Shown in pieces: positions 7,982-17,120 of a DNA stretch of 64,000 bases (positions are counted from its first letter, which is position 1; the number at the start of each line of letters is the position of its first letter). This DNA comes from Vondammii sp040505895. Lineage in GTDB: Bacteria; Pseudomonadota; Gammaproteobacteria; Chromatiales; Chromatiaceae. The stretch is from contig JBEVXU010000012.1 of NCBI GenBank assembly GCA_040505895.1, positions 310,001 through 374,000 of the forward strand, read 5' to 3'. The notes beneath the pieces are model-generated. The model saw only the letters and a program-made list of their open reading frames with translations. It had not been told where the DNA came from and ran no database searches. Position numbers and translations under genes: made by a program.

Positions 7982-9460
7982 ATGAATTCTGACTGCACTT
8001 ACGTCATCTTTGGCGCCACCGGCAACCTGTCACGGATCAAGCTGATGCCGGCACTCTACCACCTGGAGTGTGCGGAAAAACTCTCCGACAACACCCGCAT
8101 CCTGCTACTGGGGCGACGCCCTTGGAGTCGCCAAGATGCACTCGATGAGGTGCGCCAGTGGGTGACTGAGAAGGCCAGGGGAAAACTGGACGAGAATATT
8201 TTTCAACGTTTTGTCCAGCGCCTCGACTACTTTAAAGGTGACCTCACCGATCCCGAAATGTACAACGGGCTCAACAGCTATCTGGGCAATACGGAAACCC
8301 CATCGGACAATATCGCCTACTACATGGCCATCAGTCCGGCGGAATTCGGCAGTGCAGTGGAACAACTGCACGCAGCAGACCTTTTGGATGAGAGCCGTGG
8401 CTGGAGGCGGGTGGTGATAGAGAAACCCTTCGGCTATGACCTGGAGAGCGCTCAGGCACTGCAGCGCCGACTCGGACGCTGCCTGCGGGAAGAGCAGATC
8501 TTCCGCATCGACCACTACCTGGGTAAAAGCACGGTACAGAACGTACTGGTGTTCCGCTTTGCCAACACCATGATGGAGCCGTTGTGGAATCGTAACTACA
8601 TCGACCATATCCAGATCACCCACTCTGAAACGCTCGGTGTCGGTAGCAGAGGCGGCTTCTACAACAGTGCCGGCGCCATGCGCGACATGATTCAAAGCCA
8701 CCTGCTGCAACTGCTGACCCTGGTGACCATGGAGCCGCCAGTCTCGATGGAGGCGGAGGCGCTGCGGGACGAGAAGGTAAAGGTGCTGAAATCGGTACGT
8801 CCCATCCCCCCCGATGCAGTGCATGCCCACGCCTTCCGCGCCCAGTACAGTGAAGGAACAGTGAGCGATCAGCAGGTAGCGGGCTACTTGCAAGAGGAGA
8901 ACATACCTAAAGAGAGCGTCACCGAGACCTATGCCGCGCTCAAGCTCTATATCGATAACTGGCGTTGGCGTGATGTCCCCATCTACCTGCGTACCGGCAA
9001 GCGCATGGCGGAGGGGCAGTCACTCATCTCCATCTGCTTTCGCCACCCTCCCCAACAGTTCTTCCGCGACACGCAGGTGGAGCGCATGAAACAGAATTGG
9101 ATACTGCTCGGCATCCAGCCCTGCGAGTGCCTGCGTATGGAGATGACCGTCAAAGAGCCGGGGTTGGAGATGCAGACCCGACAAACCAGTCTCGATGCCA
9201 GCCTGCGGCAGGGAGATGAGACCCTTAATGATGCCTACGAAGAGCTACTGCTGGACGTCATCCAGGGTGATCGCTCCCTCTTTCTACGCTATGACGAAGT
9301 AGAGTACGCCTGGCGAGTGGTTGACCCGGTCCTGCGCAACTGGTCCACCGAACGGGACTACATCGTCACCTATCCAGCAGGAAGCTGGGGACCGGAAGAG
9401 AGCAGACGGCTGTTTGAGAAAGCCGATCAGCGGTGGCGTCATAACCTTGACCCGGAATAG
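7982..9460 (+). CDS. zwf: Glucose-6-phosphate 1-dehydrogenase
   Basis: Oxidises glucose 6-phosphate to 6-phosphogluconolactone with NAD(P)+. The 492-residue protein has the nucleotide fold FGATGNLSRIKLMPALY at the N-terminus. It also has the EKPFGYDLESA segment near residue 148 and the active-site signature RIDHYLGK near 178-185, whose His and Lys contact substrate. Late motifs IYLRTGKRM and YEELLLDVIQGD are also present. Gene order gnd-zwf-pgl on one strand with short gaps suggests one operon, perhaps modulated by the hairpin repeat upstream. In an autotroph this would supply NADPH from stored glycogen. Confidence 0.96.
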   Translation: MNSDCTYVIFGATGNLSRIKLMPALYHLECAEKLSDNTRILLLGRRPWSRQDALDEVRQWVTEKARGKLDENIFQRFVQRLDYFKGDLTDPEMYNGLNSYLGNTETPSDNIAYYMAISPAEFGSAVEQLHAADLLDESRGWRRVVIEKPFGYDLESAQALQRRLGRCLREEQIFRIDHYLGKSTVQNVLVFRFANTMMEPLWNRNYIDHIQITHSETLGVGSRGGFYNSAGAMRDMIQSHLLQLLTLVTMEPPVSMEAEALRDEKVKVLKSVRPIPPDAVHAHAFRAQYSEGTVSDQQVAGYLQEENIPKESVTETYAALKLYIDNWRWRDVPIYLRTGKRMAEGQSLISICFRHPPQQFFRDTQVERMKQNWILLGIQPCECLRMEMTVKEPGLEMQTRQTSLDASLRQGDETLNDAYEELLLDVIQGDRSLFLRYDEVEYAWRVVDPVLRNWSTERDYIVTYPAGSWGPEESRRLFEKADQRWRHNLDPE

Positions 9461-9509
9461 AGAGAACTCAGCCGAAAACTAAAAAGCGGGACAAGGAAAC
9501 GTTAAATAA

Positions 9510-10211
9510 ATGATGAGTAACTGCACCCTTCTACGCTGGACCCACCTGGAGAGTGCGGAAGATATCGCCCGTACCGCCGCCGAGCGGGTAAGCCGTATTG
9601 CCCAACATGCGATCACTGAACGGGGGTGCTTCAGTCTGGTACTGGCTGGCGGCAGCACACCGGCGGCGGCCTATGCCCAGCTTGCTACCATTAAGGCTGA
9701 TTGGCAGCGGTGGCACATCTACTTTGGCGATGAACGCTGCCTGCCCACCGACCACCCGGAGAGAAACAGCCGCATGGCCGCTGAAACACTCCTCAGTAAG
9801 GTGCCCATCCCCGCCGATCAGATCCATCCCATTCCCGCTGAACTAGGAGCAGAGAGAGGTGCCGAGCTGTATAGTAAAACCATCCACAGTGCGCTTCCCT
9901 TCGACCTGGTATTACTGGGGATCGGTGAAGATGGCCATACCGCCAGCCTGTTCCCAGACCATGAAGAGAGCGCAGCTACACCCGTCATCGCCGTCCATCA
10001 GGCACCCAAGCCCCCCGCTGACCGCATCAGCCTAAGCAGCACAACCCTGGGTAACTGCCGGCAACTGATCTACCTGGTCAGTGGTACAGGCAAACAGACA
10101 GCTGTTCACCGCTGGATGGAAGGGGATCCTCTTCCCGTCAGCAGGATTCAATCCATGGGAGAGAGTGAGGTGCTGATCGACCGGGATGCAATGCCGGCAA
10201 ACACTCCCTAG
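9510..10211 (+). CDS. pgl: 6-phosphogluconolactonase
   Basis: Hydrolyses 6-phosphogluconolactone to 6-phosphogluconate, the step between zwf and gnd. The 233-residue protein is of the DevB/SOL family. LAGGSTP lies near residue 46, YFGDERCLPTDHPERNS near 72-88 and GIGEDGHTASLFP near 137-149, with the catalytic His in that motif. Two ATG codons stand back to back at 9510 and 9513; either could start. It lies 49 bases after zwf, the third gene of the pathway set. Confidence 0.93.
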   Translation: MMSNCTLLRWTHLESAEDIARTAAERVSRIAQHAITERGCFSLVLAGGSTPAAAYAQLATIKADWQRWHIYFGDERCLPTDHPERNSRMAAETLLSKVPIPADQIHPIPAELGAERGAELYSKTIHSALPFDLVLLGIGEDGHTASLFPDHEESAATPVIAVHQAPKPPADRISLSSTTLGNCRQLIYLVSGTGKQTAVHRWMEGDPLPVSRIQSMGESEVLIDRDAMPANTP

Positions 10212-10232
10212 ATCTGAAAAGATCGTCTACAG

Positions 10233-10373
10233 TATGGTTTATATTCTAAAAACCATCTTGTTGGATAAAGGCGACACTTGTAAGAGCGGACTTGTTCACG
10301 ATTGACTCCGTGGCAAGTTCTTCGCGAACAAGTTCGCTCCTACCGACCATGCGAAGATCTGAGATAAACCATA
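10233..10373. repeat. MITE-like element carrying a REP doublet
   Basis: Outer ends TATGGTTTAT (10233-10242) and ATAAACCATA (10364-10373) form a 10-bp terminal inverted repeat. Within lies a REP doublet (10280-10343). Its arms are GTAAGAGCGGACTTGTTC and GAACAAGTTCGCTCCTAC, separated by GATTGACTCCGTGGCAAG. The same REP core sits inside a different shell at 14170-14314. No coding content is visible; the element lies between pgl and sodB. Confidence 0.7.
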
Positions 10374-10520
10374 CATAAAGATAATCTTATACATAACAAA
10401 CAAAAAAACTGTCTTGCATTATCTAAAAACAGATTCTAGAATGCACTCAACATTTACCAAGTATTTCACTTGGTATTTATCAAAAGAAGCAGATTGCTGG
10501 ATTTAAGGAGAACAGAGAAG

Positions 10521-11102
10521 ATGGCACATCAATTACCCGCCCTGCCCTACGAGATGAACGCCTTGGAGCCCACTATTTCTCAGGAGACGCTTGAGTTTCA
10601 CTACGGCAAGCATCACCAAACCTACGTCACCAACCTCAACAACCTGGTCACCGGCACTGAGTTTGAGAACGCTTCACTGGAAGAGATCGTGATGAAGGCT
10701 TCCGGTGGCATCTTCAACAACGCCGCCCAGATATGGAATCACACCTTCTACTGGAATGGTCTCAGCCCCAATGGGGGCGGTGCGCCAAGTGGTGCCCTAG
10801 CCGATGCGATCAATAGCGCCTTCGGCTCTTTCGACGAGTTCAAGAAGCAGTTTTCCGCCTCTGCCGCCGGCAACTTCGGCTCAGGCTGGACTTGGTTGGT
10901 GAAAAACAGTGACGGCGGTGTCGAAATCGTCAACACATCCAATGCCGCCAACCCGATGACCGATGGCAAAACACCACTGCTGACCGTTGACGTGTGGGAG
11001 CACGCCTACTACATCGACTACCGTAACGCCCGCCCCATGTACCTGGGAGAGATCTGGGGTATCGTCAACTGGGATTTTGCCGGTGCTAACTTCAACGGCT
11101 AG
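10521..11102 (+). CDS. sodB: Superoxide dismutase, iron type
   Basis: Converts superoxide to O2 and H2O2. From the ATG at 10521 (AAGGAG 12 bases upstream, inside ATTTAAGGAGAACAG) the product is 193 residues. Metal ligands are visible: His in FHYGKHHQTY (about residue 27), His in NHTFYWNG (about 74), and Asp/His in the signature DVWEHAYY (about 157-164). The Gln in NNAAQIWNHTF is the position and residue typical of Fe-SOD (Mn enzymes usually supply this Gln from elsewhere). A strong terminator follows. No Fur box was recognised in the AT-rich upstream region. Confidence 0.94.
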   Translation: MAHQLPALPYEMNALEPTISQETLEFHYGKHHQTYVTNLNNLVTGTEFENASLEEIVMKASGGIFNNAAQIWNHTFYWNGLSPNGGGAPSGALADAINSAFGSFDEFKKQFSASAAGNFGSGWTWLVKNSDGGVEIVNTSNAANPMTDGKTPLLTVDVWEHAYYIDYRNARPMYLGEIWGIVNWDFAGANFNG

Positions 11103-11140
11103 ATCAAACCATTAGCTGAGAAAAATTATCTCAGGTAGAA

Positions 11141-11172
11141 AAAGCCCTTGAAGGCGATCCTTCATGGGCTTT
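11141..11172 (+). terminator. Rho-independent terminator of sodB
   Basis: AAAGCCCTTGAAGG and CCTTCATGGGCTTT pair around CGAT, followed by TTTTTT, 39 bases after the sodB stop. Confidence 0.88.
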
Positions 11173-11249
11173 TTTAATGGCTTGCACAAGAGCACAGCAG
11201 CTCCGTACAGAAGCGAATTTCGTGTGCTACACAACATACCGTGGAGCCA

Positions 11250-11313
11250 ATCGCGAACCAGTTCGCTCCTACGTGATGTTTCTTGCCCTTGTAGGAGCGA
11301 ACTGGTTCGCGAG
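11250..11313. repeat. REP doublet
   Basis: Two arms face tail to tail: TCGCGAACCAGTTCGCTCCT (11251-11270) and GTAGGAGCGAACTGGTTCGC (11291-11310), with an 18-base spacer. Both arms carry CCAGTTCG/CGAACTGG where other copies have CAAGTTCG, a paired change that keeps the stem. Confidence 0.85.
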
Positions 11314-11349
11314 GACCGTCGCACAGTCCCACTCCAAGCCGAGCTGAGA

Positions 11350-12954
11350 TTAAGCCACCTCCTGGCTGCGCAGATACTCCTCATAGCGTCCACTGAATGT
11401 GATCACACCCTCGGGAGTGAGCTCGATGATACGGGTAGCCAATGAAGAGACGATCTCACGATCGTGGCTGACAAAAATTATCGTCCCTGGATAATTTTCC
11501 AGCGCCGTATTGAGTGACTCGATAGACTCCATATCCAGGTGATTGGTCGGCTCATCCATCACCAGTACATTGGGCTTGTGCATCATGATCTTGCCGAAGA
11601 GCATACGCCCCTGCTCACCACCAGAGATCACATTCATCGATTTGTCGATCTCCTTCTGCGAAAAGAGCAGGCGACCGAGGTAACTTCTTACCGCCTGTTC
11701 ATCATCACCGGGCTGCCGCCACTGACTCATCCACTCGAAAAGGGTCATATCCCCTTTAAAGTCAGATGCATGATCCTGGGCGTAGTAGCCAATGGTGACA
11801 TTCTCCGACCACTTCACTGTACCGCTGTCGGGACTCAGGCCGCCCCGCTCAGGGCCTACCAGCGAGCGCAGCAGTGTGGTCTTGCCGATGCCGTTGGGAC
11901 CGATGATGGCGATGCGCTCACCCACCTCTACCATCATATCCAAGCCGCTGAAGAGCGGCTTATCATCGTAGCCTTTACTCAGCCCCTCAAACTCCAGCGC
12001 AAGGCGATAGAGCTTTTTCTCCTGTTCAAAACGGATAAAGGGATTCTGACGGCTGGAGGGTTTGATCTCATCCAGCGTGATTTTTTCAATCTGCCTGGCG
12101 CGAGAGGTCGCCTGCTTGGCCTTTGATGCATTGGCGGAGAAGCGGCTGACGAAGGTTTGCAACTCAGCGATCTGTGCCTTTTTCTTGGCATTGCCGGCCA
12201 GCTGCTGTTCGCGTACCTGACTAGCTGCAGTCATGTACTCATCATAGTTGCCGGGATAGACACGCAGCTCACCGTAATCCAGGTCCGCCATATGGGTGCA
12301 GACACTGTTCAGAAAATGGCGGTCATGAGAGATGATAATCATGGTTGAATTGCGCTCATTGAGCACATCTTCCAACCAGCGGATGGTGTTGATATCAAGG
12401 TTATTGGTGGGCTCGTCAAGCAGCATGATATCGGGCTCGGCAAACAGAGCCTGAGCCAACAGGACGCGCAATTTCCAGCCTGGAGCCACAGCACTCATCG
12501 GGCCGGTATGCTGCTCCAGCGGGATCTCCAGCCCCATCAACAGCTCGCCGGCACGAGACTCAGCGGTATAACCATCGAGCTCGGCAAACTCCACCTCCAG
12601 ATCAGCCACCAGCATCCCCTCCTCTTCGCTCATCTCCGGGAGCGAGTAGATGCGGTCACGTTCCTGTTTTATCTTCCACAGCTCCTCATGACCCATGATC
12701 ACGGTATCGAGCACCGTATACTCTTCATAGGCGAACTGATCCTGGCGCAGCTTGCCCAATCGTTCATTGGGATCGACAGAGACATTGCCGGAGGTTGGCT
12801 CGAGATCTCCACCGAGAATCTTCATCAGTGTCGACTTGCCGCAACCATTCGCGCCGATCAGACCGTAGCGATTACCACCGCCGAACTTGACCGAGATATT
12901 TTCAAACAGGGGCTTGGCCCCAAACTGCATGGTGATATTGGCTGTTGAAATCAC
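11350..12954 (-). CDS. ybiT: ABC-F family ATPase, YbiT type
   Basis: Soluble two-domain ABC-F protein with no membrane segments, of the group that acts on ribosomes. Domain 1 has Walker A GANGCGKST (about residue 37) and LLDEPTNNLD. The linker (about 240-320) is rich in Lys/Ala. Domain 2 has GPNGIGKTT, the signature SGGEQGRMLFGK and MDEPTNHLDMES. Text such as FGGGNRYGLIGANG and SRFSANASKAKQATSRARQI strongly resembles E. coli YbiT. I start it at GTG 12954 because this aligns the N-terminus (VISTANITMQFG) with that protein; the open frame continues to an ATG at 13023 without family similarity. No clear ribosome site supports either start. Confidence 0.85.
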   Translation of the reverse strand: MISTANITMQFGAKPLFENISVKFGGGNRYGLIGANGCGKSTLMKILGGDLEPTSGNVSVDPNERLGKLRQDQFAYEEYTVLDTVIMGHEELWKIKQERDRIYSLPEMSEEEGMLVADLEVEFAELDGYTAESRAGELLMGLEIPLEQHTGPMSAVAPGWKLRVLLAQALFAEPDIMLLDEPTNNLDINTIRWLEDVLNERNSTMIIISHDRHFLNSVCTHMADLDYGELRVYPGNYDEYMTAASQVREQQLAGNAKKKAQIAELQTFVSRFSANASKAKQATSRARQIEKITLDEIKPSSRQNPFIRFEQEKKLYRLALEFEGLSKGYDDKPLFSGLDMMVEVGERIAIIGPNGIGKTTLLRSLVGPERGGLSPDSGTVKWSENVTIGYYAQDHASDFKGDMTLFEWMSQWRQPGDDEQAVRSYLGRLLFSQKEIDKSMNVISGGEQGRMLFGKIMMHKPNVLVMDEPTNHLDMESIESLNTALENYPGTIIFVSHDREIVSSLATRIIELTPEGVITFSGRYEEYLRSQEVA

Positions 12955-13122
12955 AATTTGTTCCAGAATAGAGGATAGCGGGGATGCATATGGACTACTG
13001 GGCAGCGGCGGAAACAGCTGCACGGTGTTAAAGGCGGCGCATTATTACACAGCTTTATTAAACCCACCATAGCAGCTGGGTTGATAATCGATGAAGAGAA
13101 TTTCATTGGGCAGATACTCTCG

Positions 13123-13145
13123 GTTGCGTTATATTATAACATTAC
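13123..13145. promoter_or_regulatory. Zur box upstream of znuA
   Basis: The palindromic core GTTATATTATAAC lies at 13128-13140. It closely matches the gammaproteobacterial Zur consensus (GTTATA-TATAAC type with AT-rich centre). It is 36 bases before the znuA start, where a bound repressor would block transcription. A zur gene lies in the same locus. Confidence 0.75.
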
Positions 13146-13175
13146 CTGTATCGCACTGAATTAATGAGATAAAAG

Positions 13176-14150
13176 ATGCCATCACCCTCTGAACCCCGTC
13201 CGCTGTATGTCATCGCATTGATACTGCTCACTCTGAGCAGCACCCTTCAGGCTGCGGCGCCCAATGTCCTGGTCAGCATCAAACCGATCCACTCACTGGT
13301 CGCCGGTGTGATGACCGGTGTCGGTGAGCCTAAACTGCTGATCGGTGGCAGTGACTCCCCCCACAGCTTTACCCTGCGCCCCTCGACTGCGCGCAAGTTG
13401 AACAATGCGGAGCTGATCTTCTGGGTGGGAGAGAGCCTGGAGAGCCCACTGGAATCCATCCTCTCTATGGTTAATGGGCGCGTGGTGGAGCTGCTGACAG
13501 TCGAGGGCATTGAGATCGCACCTCCACGAAAAGCTGTTGCGTGGGAGCAGCGAAATGAGGATGAAACGTCTGATAGCGATCATGCTCATAACAATGACAA
13601 GGCACTAAACCACGCCCACCTTCAAGGAAACCCCCATATCTGGCTATCACCACTGAATGGGCTGGCAATCGTCATGCTGATTGAGCGGGAGCTAAGCACC
13701 ATCGATCCCGACAACGCCACGCACTATCGTGAAAATGCGATAAATCTGCGACAGCGTATCCGGCAACTGGACAAGAAACTGGGTAAGCGTCTATCGGCGG
13801 TTCGTGAGCAACCCTATATCGTATTCCACGATGCCTATCAGGCCTTTGAAGATCACTATCGTCTTAACTCCATAGGCTCTGTTGCACTCAATACCGACCG
13901 CATGCCGGGTGCCAAACACATTCATCAGCTGCGCAAAAGGATCGATACGCAGGGTGTCCGCTGTCTCTTCAGTGAGCCTCAATTCAAACCCAAGCTGGTC
14001 CATACCCTCGTTGATGGAACGAGGGCAAGGAGTGGCGAGCTCGACCCTTTGGGTAGCGATCTTGTCCCAGGGCCGGATGCCTACTTTCAGTTGATGCACA
14101 ACCTGGCCGAAGCACTGGTTGGCTGTCTTGGCCCTGAAGGAAAGAACTGA
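13176..14150 (+). CDS. znuA: Zinc ABC transporter substrate-binding protein
   Basis: Periplasmic high-affinity Zn2+ binding protein, 324 residues, cluster A-I type. A signal peptide ends near ALQAAA (residue 28). Zinc ligands can be assigned to His in SDSPHSFTLRPS (about 63), His in GNPHIWLSP (about 151) and His in IVFHDAYQAFEDHY (about 217), with the C-terminal acidic residue in ELDPLG. A His/Asp-rich loop (DSDHAHNNDKALNHAH, about 133-148) between the first two ligands is typical of ZnuA. A Zur box stands upstream; zur, znuC and znuB follow on the same strand after a 145-bp repeat. Confidence 0.9.
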   Translation: MPSPSEPRPLYVIALILLTLSSTLQAAAPNVLVSIKPIHSLVAGVMTGVGEPKLLIGGSDSPHSFTLRPSTARKLNNAELIFWVGESLESPLESILSMVNGRVVELLTVEGIEIAPPRKAVAWEQRNEDETSDSDHAHNNDKALNHAHLQGNPHIWLSPLNGLAIVMLIERELSTIDPDNATHYRENAINLRQRIRQLDKKLGKRLSAVREQPYIVFHDAYQAFEDHYRLNSIGSVALNTDRMPGAKHIHQLRKRIDTQGVRCLFSEPQFKPKLVHTLVDGTRARSGELDPLGSDLVPGPDAYFQLMHNLAEALVGCLGPEGKN

Positions 14151-14169
14151 TGTATTTAATAGAGAAAAT

Positions 14170-14314
14170 GGCTCTGCGCAATAATTTTGGAGTCGGTTGT
14201 AGGCACGAACTTGTTCGCGAAGAACATGCCGCAGAGCTAATCGCGAACAAGTTCGCTCCTACAAGTGCACTTTTTCTCCATCGAGATAATTTTTCAGGAT
14301 TATTGTGCATAGCC
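14170..14314. repeat. 145-bp MITE with 16-bp terminal inverted repeats and REP core
   Basis: Ends are GGCTCTGCGCAATAAT (14170-14185) and ATTATTGTGCATAGCC (14299-14314). A REP doublet (14199-14262) lies inside. The same element in the opposite orientation, missing its far end, is at 48586-48699. It sits between znuA and zur and splits the zinc locus. Confidence 0.8.
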
Positions 14315-14348
14315 AGGTAGAAAAAAGCGTTAGCCCAAGGAGCCGGCA

Positions 14349-14849
14349 ATGGTAGCCACTAAAGTGAAGGGGTGTTTCCCCTCCCCGCATCACGACCACC
14401 ACAGTTGCGTGGCAGCAGCGCTGGCCAGTGCAGAAGCCCACTGCACCGCCAACAGCCTGCGACTGACCGAACTGCGGCGACAGGTACTTGAACTGATATG
14501 GGCAAGTCACCGGCCGGTAGGTGCCTACACCCTGTTGGAGCAGATCAGTGGTAACGGCCGGAAGGCGGCACCACCCACTATCTACCGCACCCTCAGTTTT
14601 CTGCTGGAGCATGGACTGATCCACCGTATTGCCTCCCTCAACGCCTATATTGGTTGCAGCCATTCCGGCGATGATCACACCGCTCGCTTCTTCATCTGCG
14701 ACCAGTGCGGGGAAGCGGCGGAGGTGGATGGCACCGTCATCGATGAAGCTATCAGTAAAGACGCCCAACGACTTGGCTTTCGTATCGGCAAGCAGACCGT
14801 TGAAGTAGCGGGCGTCTGTGCAGAGTGCGACAGTGGGAGGGATAAGTGA
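14349..14849 (+). CDS. zur: Zinc uptake regulator, Fur family
   Basis: Zn2+-responsive repressor of zinc uptake, 166 residues. An N-terminal winged helix (about 30-95, with RLTELRRQVLELIW and PTIYRTLSFLLEHGLIHRI) is followed by a dimerisation domain. That domain has CDQCGEAAEV (about 117) and CAECDS at the C-terminus, two CxxC pairs forming the structural zinc site. His residues in HSGDDHTARFF are regulatory-site candidates. A HHDHH run near the N-terminus is unusual. AAGGAG precedes the ATG. The stop overlaps the GTG start of znuC (GTGA), so the genes are translationally coupled. It likely acts at the box 13123-13145. Confidence 0.88.
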   Translation: MVATKVKGCFPSPHHDHHSCVAAALASAEAHCTANSLRLTELRRQVLELIWASHRPVGAYTLLEQISGNGRKAAPPTIYRTLSFLLEHGLIHRIASLNAYIGCSHSGDDHTARFFICDQCGEAAEVDGTVIDEAISKDAQRLGFRIGKQTVEVAGVCAECDSGRDK

Positions 14850-15616
14850 ACAAGCCGCAGACAACCCTGATCAAAGCCGAAGGTATCGGCATCCGTCTCA
14901 GTGGCCGTAATGTGTTGGAGGCGGTCGACCTGGAGGTACATAGCGGCGAGATTGTCACCCTGATTGGTCCCAATGGTGCGGGAAAAACCACACTGGTTAG
15001 AATCCTGCTTGACCTGTTAACACCAGACAGTGGCCACGTCATCAGGAAACCGGGGGTAAAGATCGGCTACATGCCCCAGCGCCTGTCACTGCCGGAGAAC
15101 CTGCCGTTAACCGTCAAGCGATTCCTCACCCTCTCCGCCAGCGTCAGCTCACAGCAGCTTAACCAGCTTGCAGATAAGTTGGATATCAGCCGGCTGCTGA
15201 TGAGCCCGATGCAGGCGCTATCGGGTGGTGAACATCAACGCGTTCTGCTGGTCCGCGCCCTGCTGCGCGACCCTGACCTGCTGGTGCTCGATGAACCGGT
15301 ACAGGGGGTGGATGTCACCGGCCAGAATGAACTCTACCGCCTGATTGCCCGCATTAGCGATGAACGTGGCTGCGGTGTGCTGATGATCTCCCACGACCTC
15401 CATCTGGTAATGGCCGCCACCGACCGGGTGATGTGCATCAACCGTCACGTCTGCTGCTCCGGTCATCCGGAAGCGGTGAGCCGCCATCCCGCTTACCTGG
15501 AGCTGTTCGGTGCCGACGCCACCTCAAAGTTGGCAGTCTACACCCACCATCACGACCATACCCACGATATCCACGGCAATGTGGTCAAAGCCAAAGAGGA
15601 GCACGATCATGGATGA
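14846..15616 (+). CDS. znuC: Zinc ABC transporter ATP-binding protein
   Basis: Cytoplasmic ATPase of the ZnuABC importer, 256 residues. Walker A GPNGAGKTT is near residue 38, the signature LSGGEHQRV near 125 and Walker B LLVLDEPVQGVD near 146, with the His switch ISHDLH near 179. The start is GTG within GTGA, overlapping zur. The C-terminus is histidine-rich (YTHHHDHTHDIHG), a possible zinc-sensing tail. Its stop lies inside the start region of znuB (8-bp overlap), so stoichiometric translation is expected. Confidence 0.93.
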   Translation: MNKPQTTLIKAEGIGIRLSGRNVLEAVDLEVHSGEIVTLIGPNGAGKTTLVRILLDLLTPDSGHVIRKPGVKIGYMPQRLSLPENLPLTVKRFLTLSASVSSQQLNQLADKLDISRLLMSPMQALSGGEHQRVLLVRALLRDPDLLVLDEPVQGVDVTGQNELYRLIARISDERGCGVLMISHDLHLVMAATDRVMCINRHVCCSGHPEAVSRHPAYLELFGADATSKLAVYTHHHDHTHDIHGNVVKAKEEHDHG

Positions 15617-16394
15617 TTTCATGCTCCGAGCACTGGTTGCCGGTCTCGGTGTAGCACTGGTTGCCGGTCCACTGGGGGTCTTCGTCGTCTGGCGGCGTAT
15701 GGCCTACTTTGGCGACACCCTTGCCCACTCGGCACTTCTCGGCGTCGCCCTCGGTTTTCTTCTCGGCATCAACCTTAATCTGGCTGTGGTGGCGGTGGCC
15801 GTCACCATAGCCCTGCTACTGCTCGGCCTCCAGAACAATCGACAGCTGGCATCAGACACACTACTCGGCATCCTCGCCCACAGCGCGCTCTCCCTTGGTT
15901 TGGTAGTGATGGCCTTCCAGGAAAATGTACGCGTTGACCTGATGGGCTACCTGTTCGGTGATATCCTCGCCGTTACCACCACAGACCTGTTGTGGGTCTG
16001 GGGCGGAGGCGTTGTCGTGTTGATCTTGCTGATGCTGATCTGGAGGCCGCTACTGGCATCGACGGTTCATGAAGAACTGGCGCGGGTGGAGGGAGTGGCT
16101 GTCGCACCAGTGCGGCTGATATTCATGTTGATGATCGCATTGGTCATCGCCGTATCGATGAAGATCGTCGGTGTCCTGCTGATTTCTTCGATGATGATTA
16201 TACCCGCAGCGGCAGCAAGACGTTTCAGCCACACACCGGAGCAGATGGCAGCAATAGCGGCAGTGCTGGCGGCAATCGCTGTATTTTTAGGACTCGCCGG
16301 CTCCTGGTATTGGGACACACCGGCAGGACCCTCTGTTGTCGTTGCAGCAGCAATGCTCTTCTCATTGAGTCGGCTGCCGATATTCAGAGGGTAA
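15609..16394 (+). CDS. znuB: Zinc ABC transporter permease
   Basis: Inner-membrane permease of ZnuABC, 261 residues and about eight helices, of the ABC-3 (manganese/zinc) family. GDTLAHSALLGVALG near residue 35 is the family signature; EELARVEGV and SMKIVGVLLISSMMIIPAAAARR follow. The ATG at 15609 overlaps znuC. Bases 15709-15967 are almost identical to 29150-29414 in a truncated second copy, while the remainder differs clearly, suggesting recent sequence exchange. Confidence 0.93.
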   Translation: MDDFMLRALVAGLGVALVAGPLGVFVVWRRMAYFGDTLAHSALLGVALGFLLGINLNLAVVAVAVTIALLLLGLQNNRQLASDTLLGILAHSALSLGLVVMAFQENVRVDLMGYLFGDILAVTTTDLLWVWGGGVVVLILLMLIWRPLLASTVHEELARVEGVAVAPVRLIFMLMIALVIAVSMKIVGVLLISSMMIIPAAAARRFSHTPEQMAAIAAVLAAIAVFLGLAGSWYWDTPAGPSVVVAAAMLFSLSRLPIFRG

Positions 16395-16719
16395 CAGCCT
16401 ATTGTAGAGAAAGCCTTGTTACTCATCTGTGACCTGAAAAGTGCGTAACGTTTCAATAGCCCCAAGCAGATGCGTAACTCCTGGACGGGGTACGGTGACA
16501 TCTTTTCAGGATGTACAATAGTAGGGATGCTGCTGTGAGCGACAAGGATATGATCACCGCATGCCCGGATAAAGGTGTTACCAGCCCCCTATGGCATGGG
16601 CTTATTGAGAAGTTGCAAAGACGCTGCCAGGGAAACTGTGGCAACCGTCACCCTAAAGTAGGCATCAATGAAATTAGACTAATAGTCAGCAATGCTGACC
16701 AGAGCAGCCCCTTCAAACT
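16395..16719. other. Non-coding tail of the zinc locus
   Basis: No convincing gene. Bases just after the znuB stop (TTACTCATCTGT) and again at about 16617-16670 (CACCCTAAAGTAGGCATCAA) resemble the sequence after the second znuB copy. About 180 bases seem inserted between these two shared pieces here. A small inverted repeat, CATC-TTTTCAG-GATG, lies near 16499. Confidence 0.4.
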
Positions 16720-17120
16720 TAAACAGGGAACAACTTTTCCAGTATTAGCAGGTTCACCGTATTTTCTAACATTTCTCCTGTTGAATGAGATCGAGTTAGC
16801 GGCAACCATGCAAAAGTGAACCACTCTGCGCTAATTGACAATATAAGTGGATCAAGCAGCACTTGAAAATCAAATCCTTCTACGGCACCTCTGCCAATGC
16901 CGTAAAGACGCAGATCTGGATCGCCATCAGTACCTACCTGCTGATCGCAATCGCTAAAAAGGAACTCGCTATCCCCGAACAGGTCAGCCTGCACACTTGT
17001 CTACACATTTGGGAAGTCAATCTTTTCGAGCAAAGGCTTAGAAAACAAATACTTATGGATTCGCTACAACAGAAACCAGAGCACCAGGACTCTATCCAAT
17101 TAGATTTGTTAGATTTTTAA
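16720..17120 (+). pseudogene. IS4-family transposase remnant (3' part)
   Basis: From 16845 the frame reads KWIKQHLKIKSFYGTSANAV, then KTQIWIAISTYLLIAIAKKEL, ending at a stop at 17120. This is the C-terminal part of DUF4372/DDE IS4-type transposases, including the WIKQHL motif that carries the final acidic/lysine region. The preceding bases hold only scrambled matches with stops, and the N-terminal domains are absent. The 5' limit is approximate. It marks the left edge of the accessory stretch running to about 30.5 kb. Confidence 0.7.

Noticed and set aside
12508..12948. Antisense frame of 146 codons across ybiT
   Set aside because: It overlaps the conserved ATPase domain of ybiT entirely; no independent evidence for translation.
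16511..16819. Open frame of 102 codons after znuB
   Set aside because: It mixes repeat-derived and transposase-remnant sequence, has no ribosome site, and shows no coherent protein character apart from the degraded transposase part.
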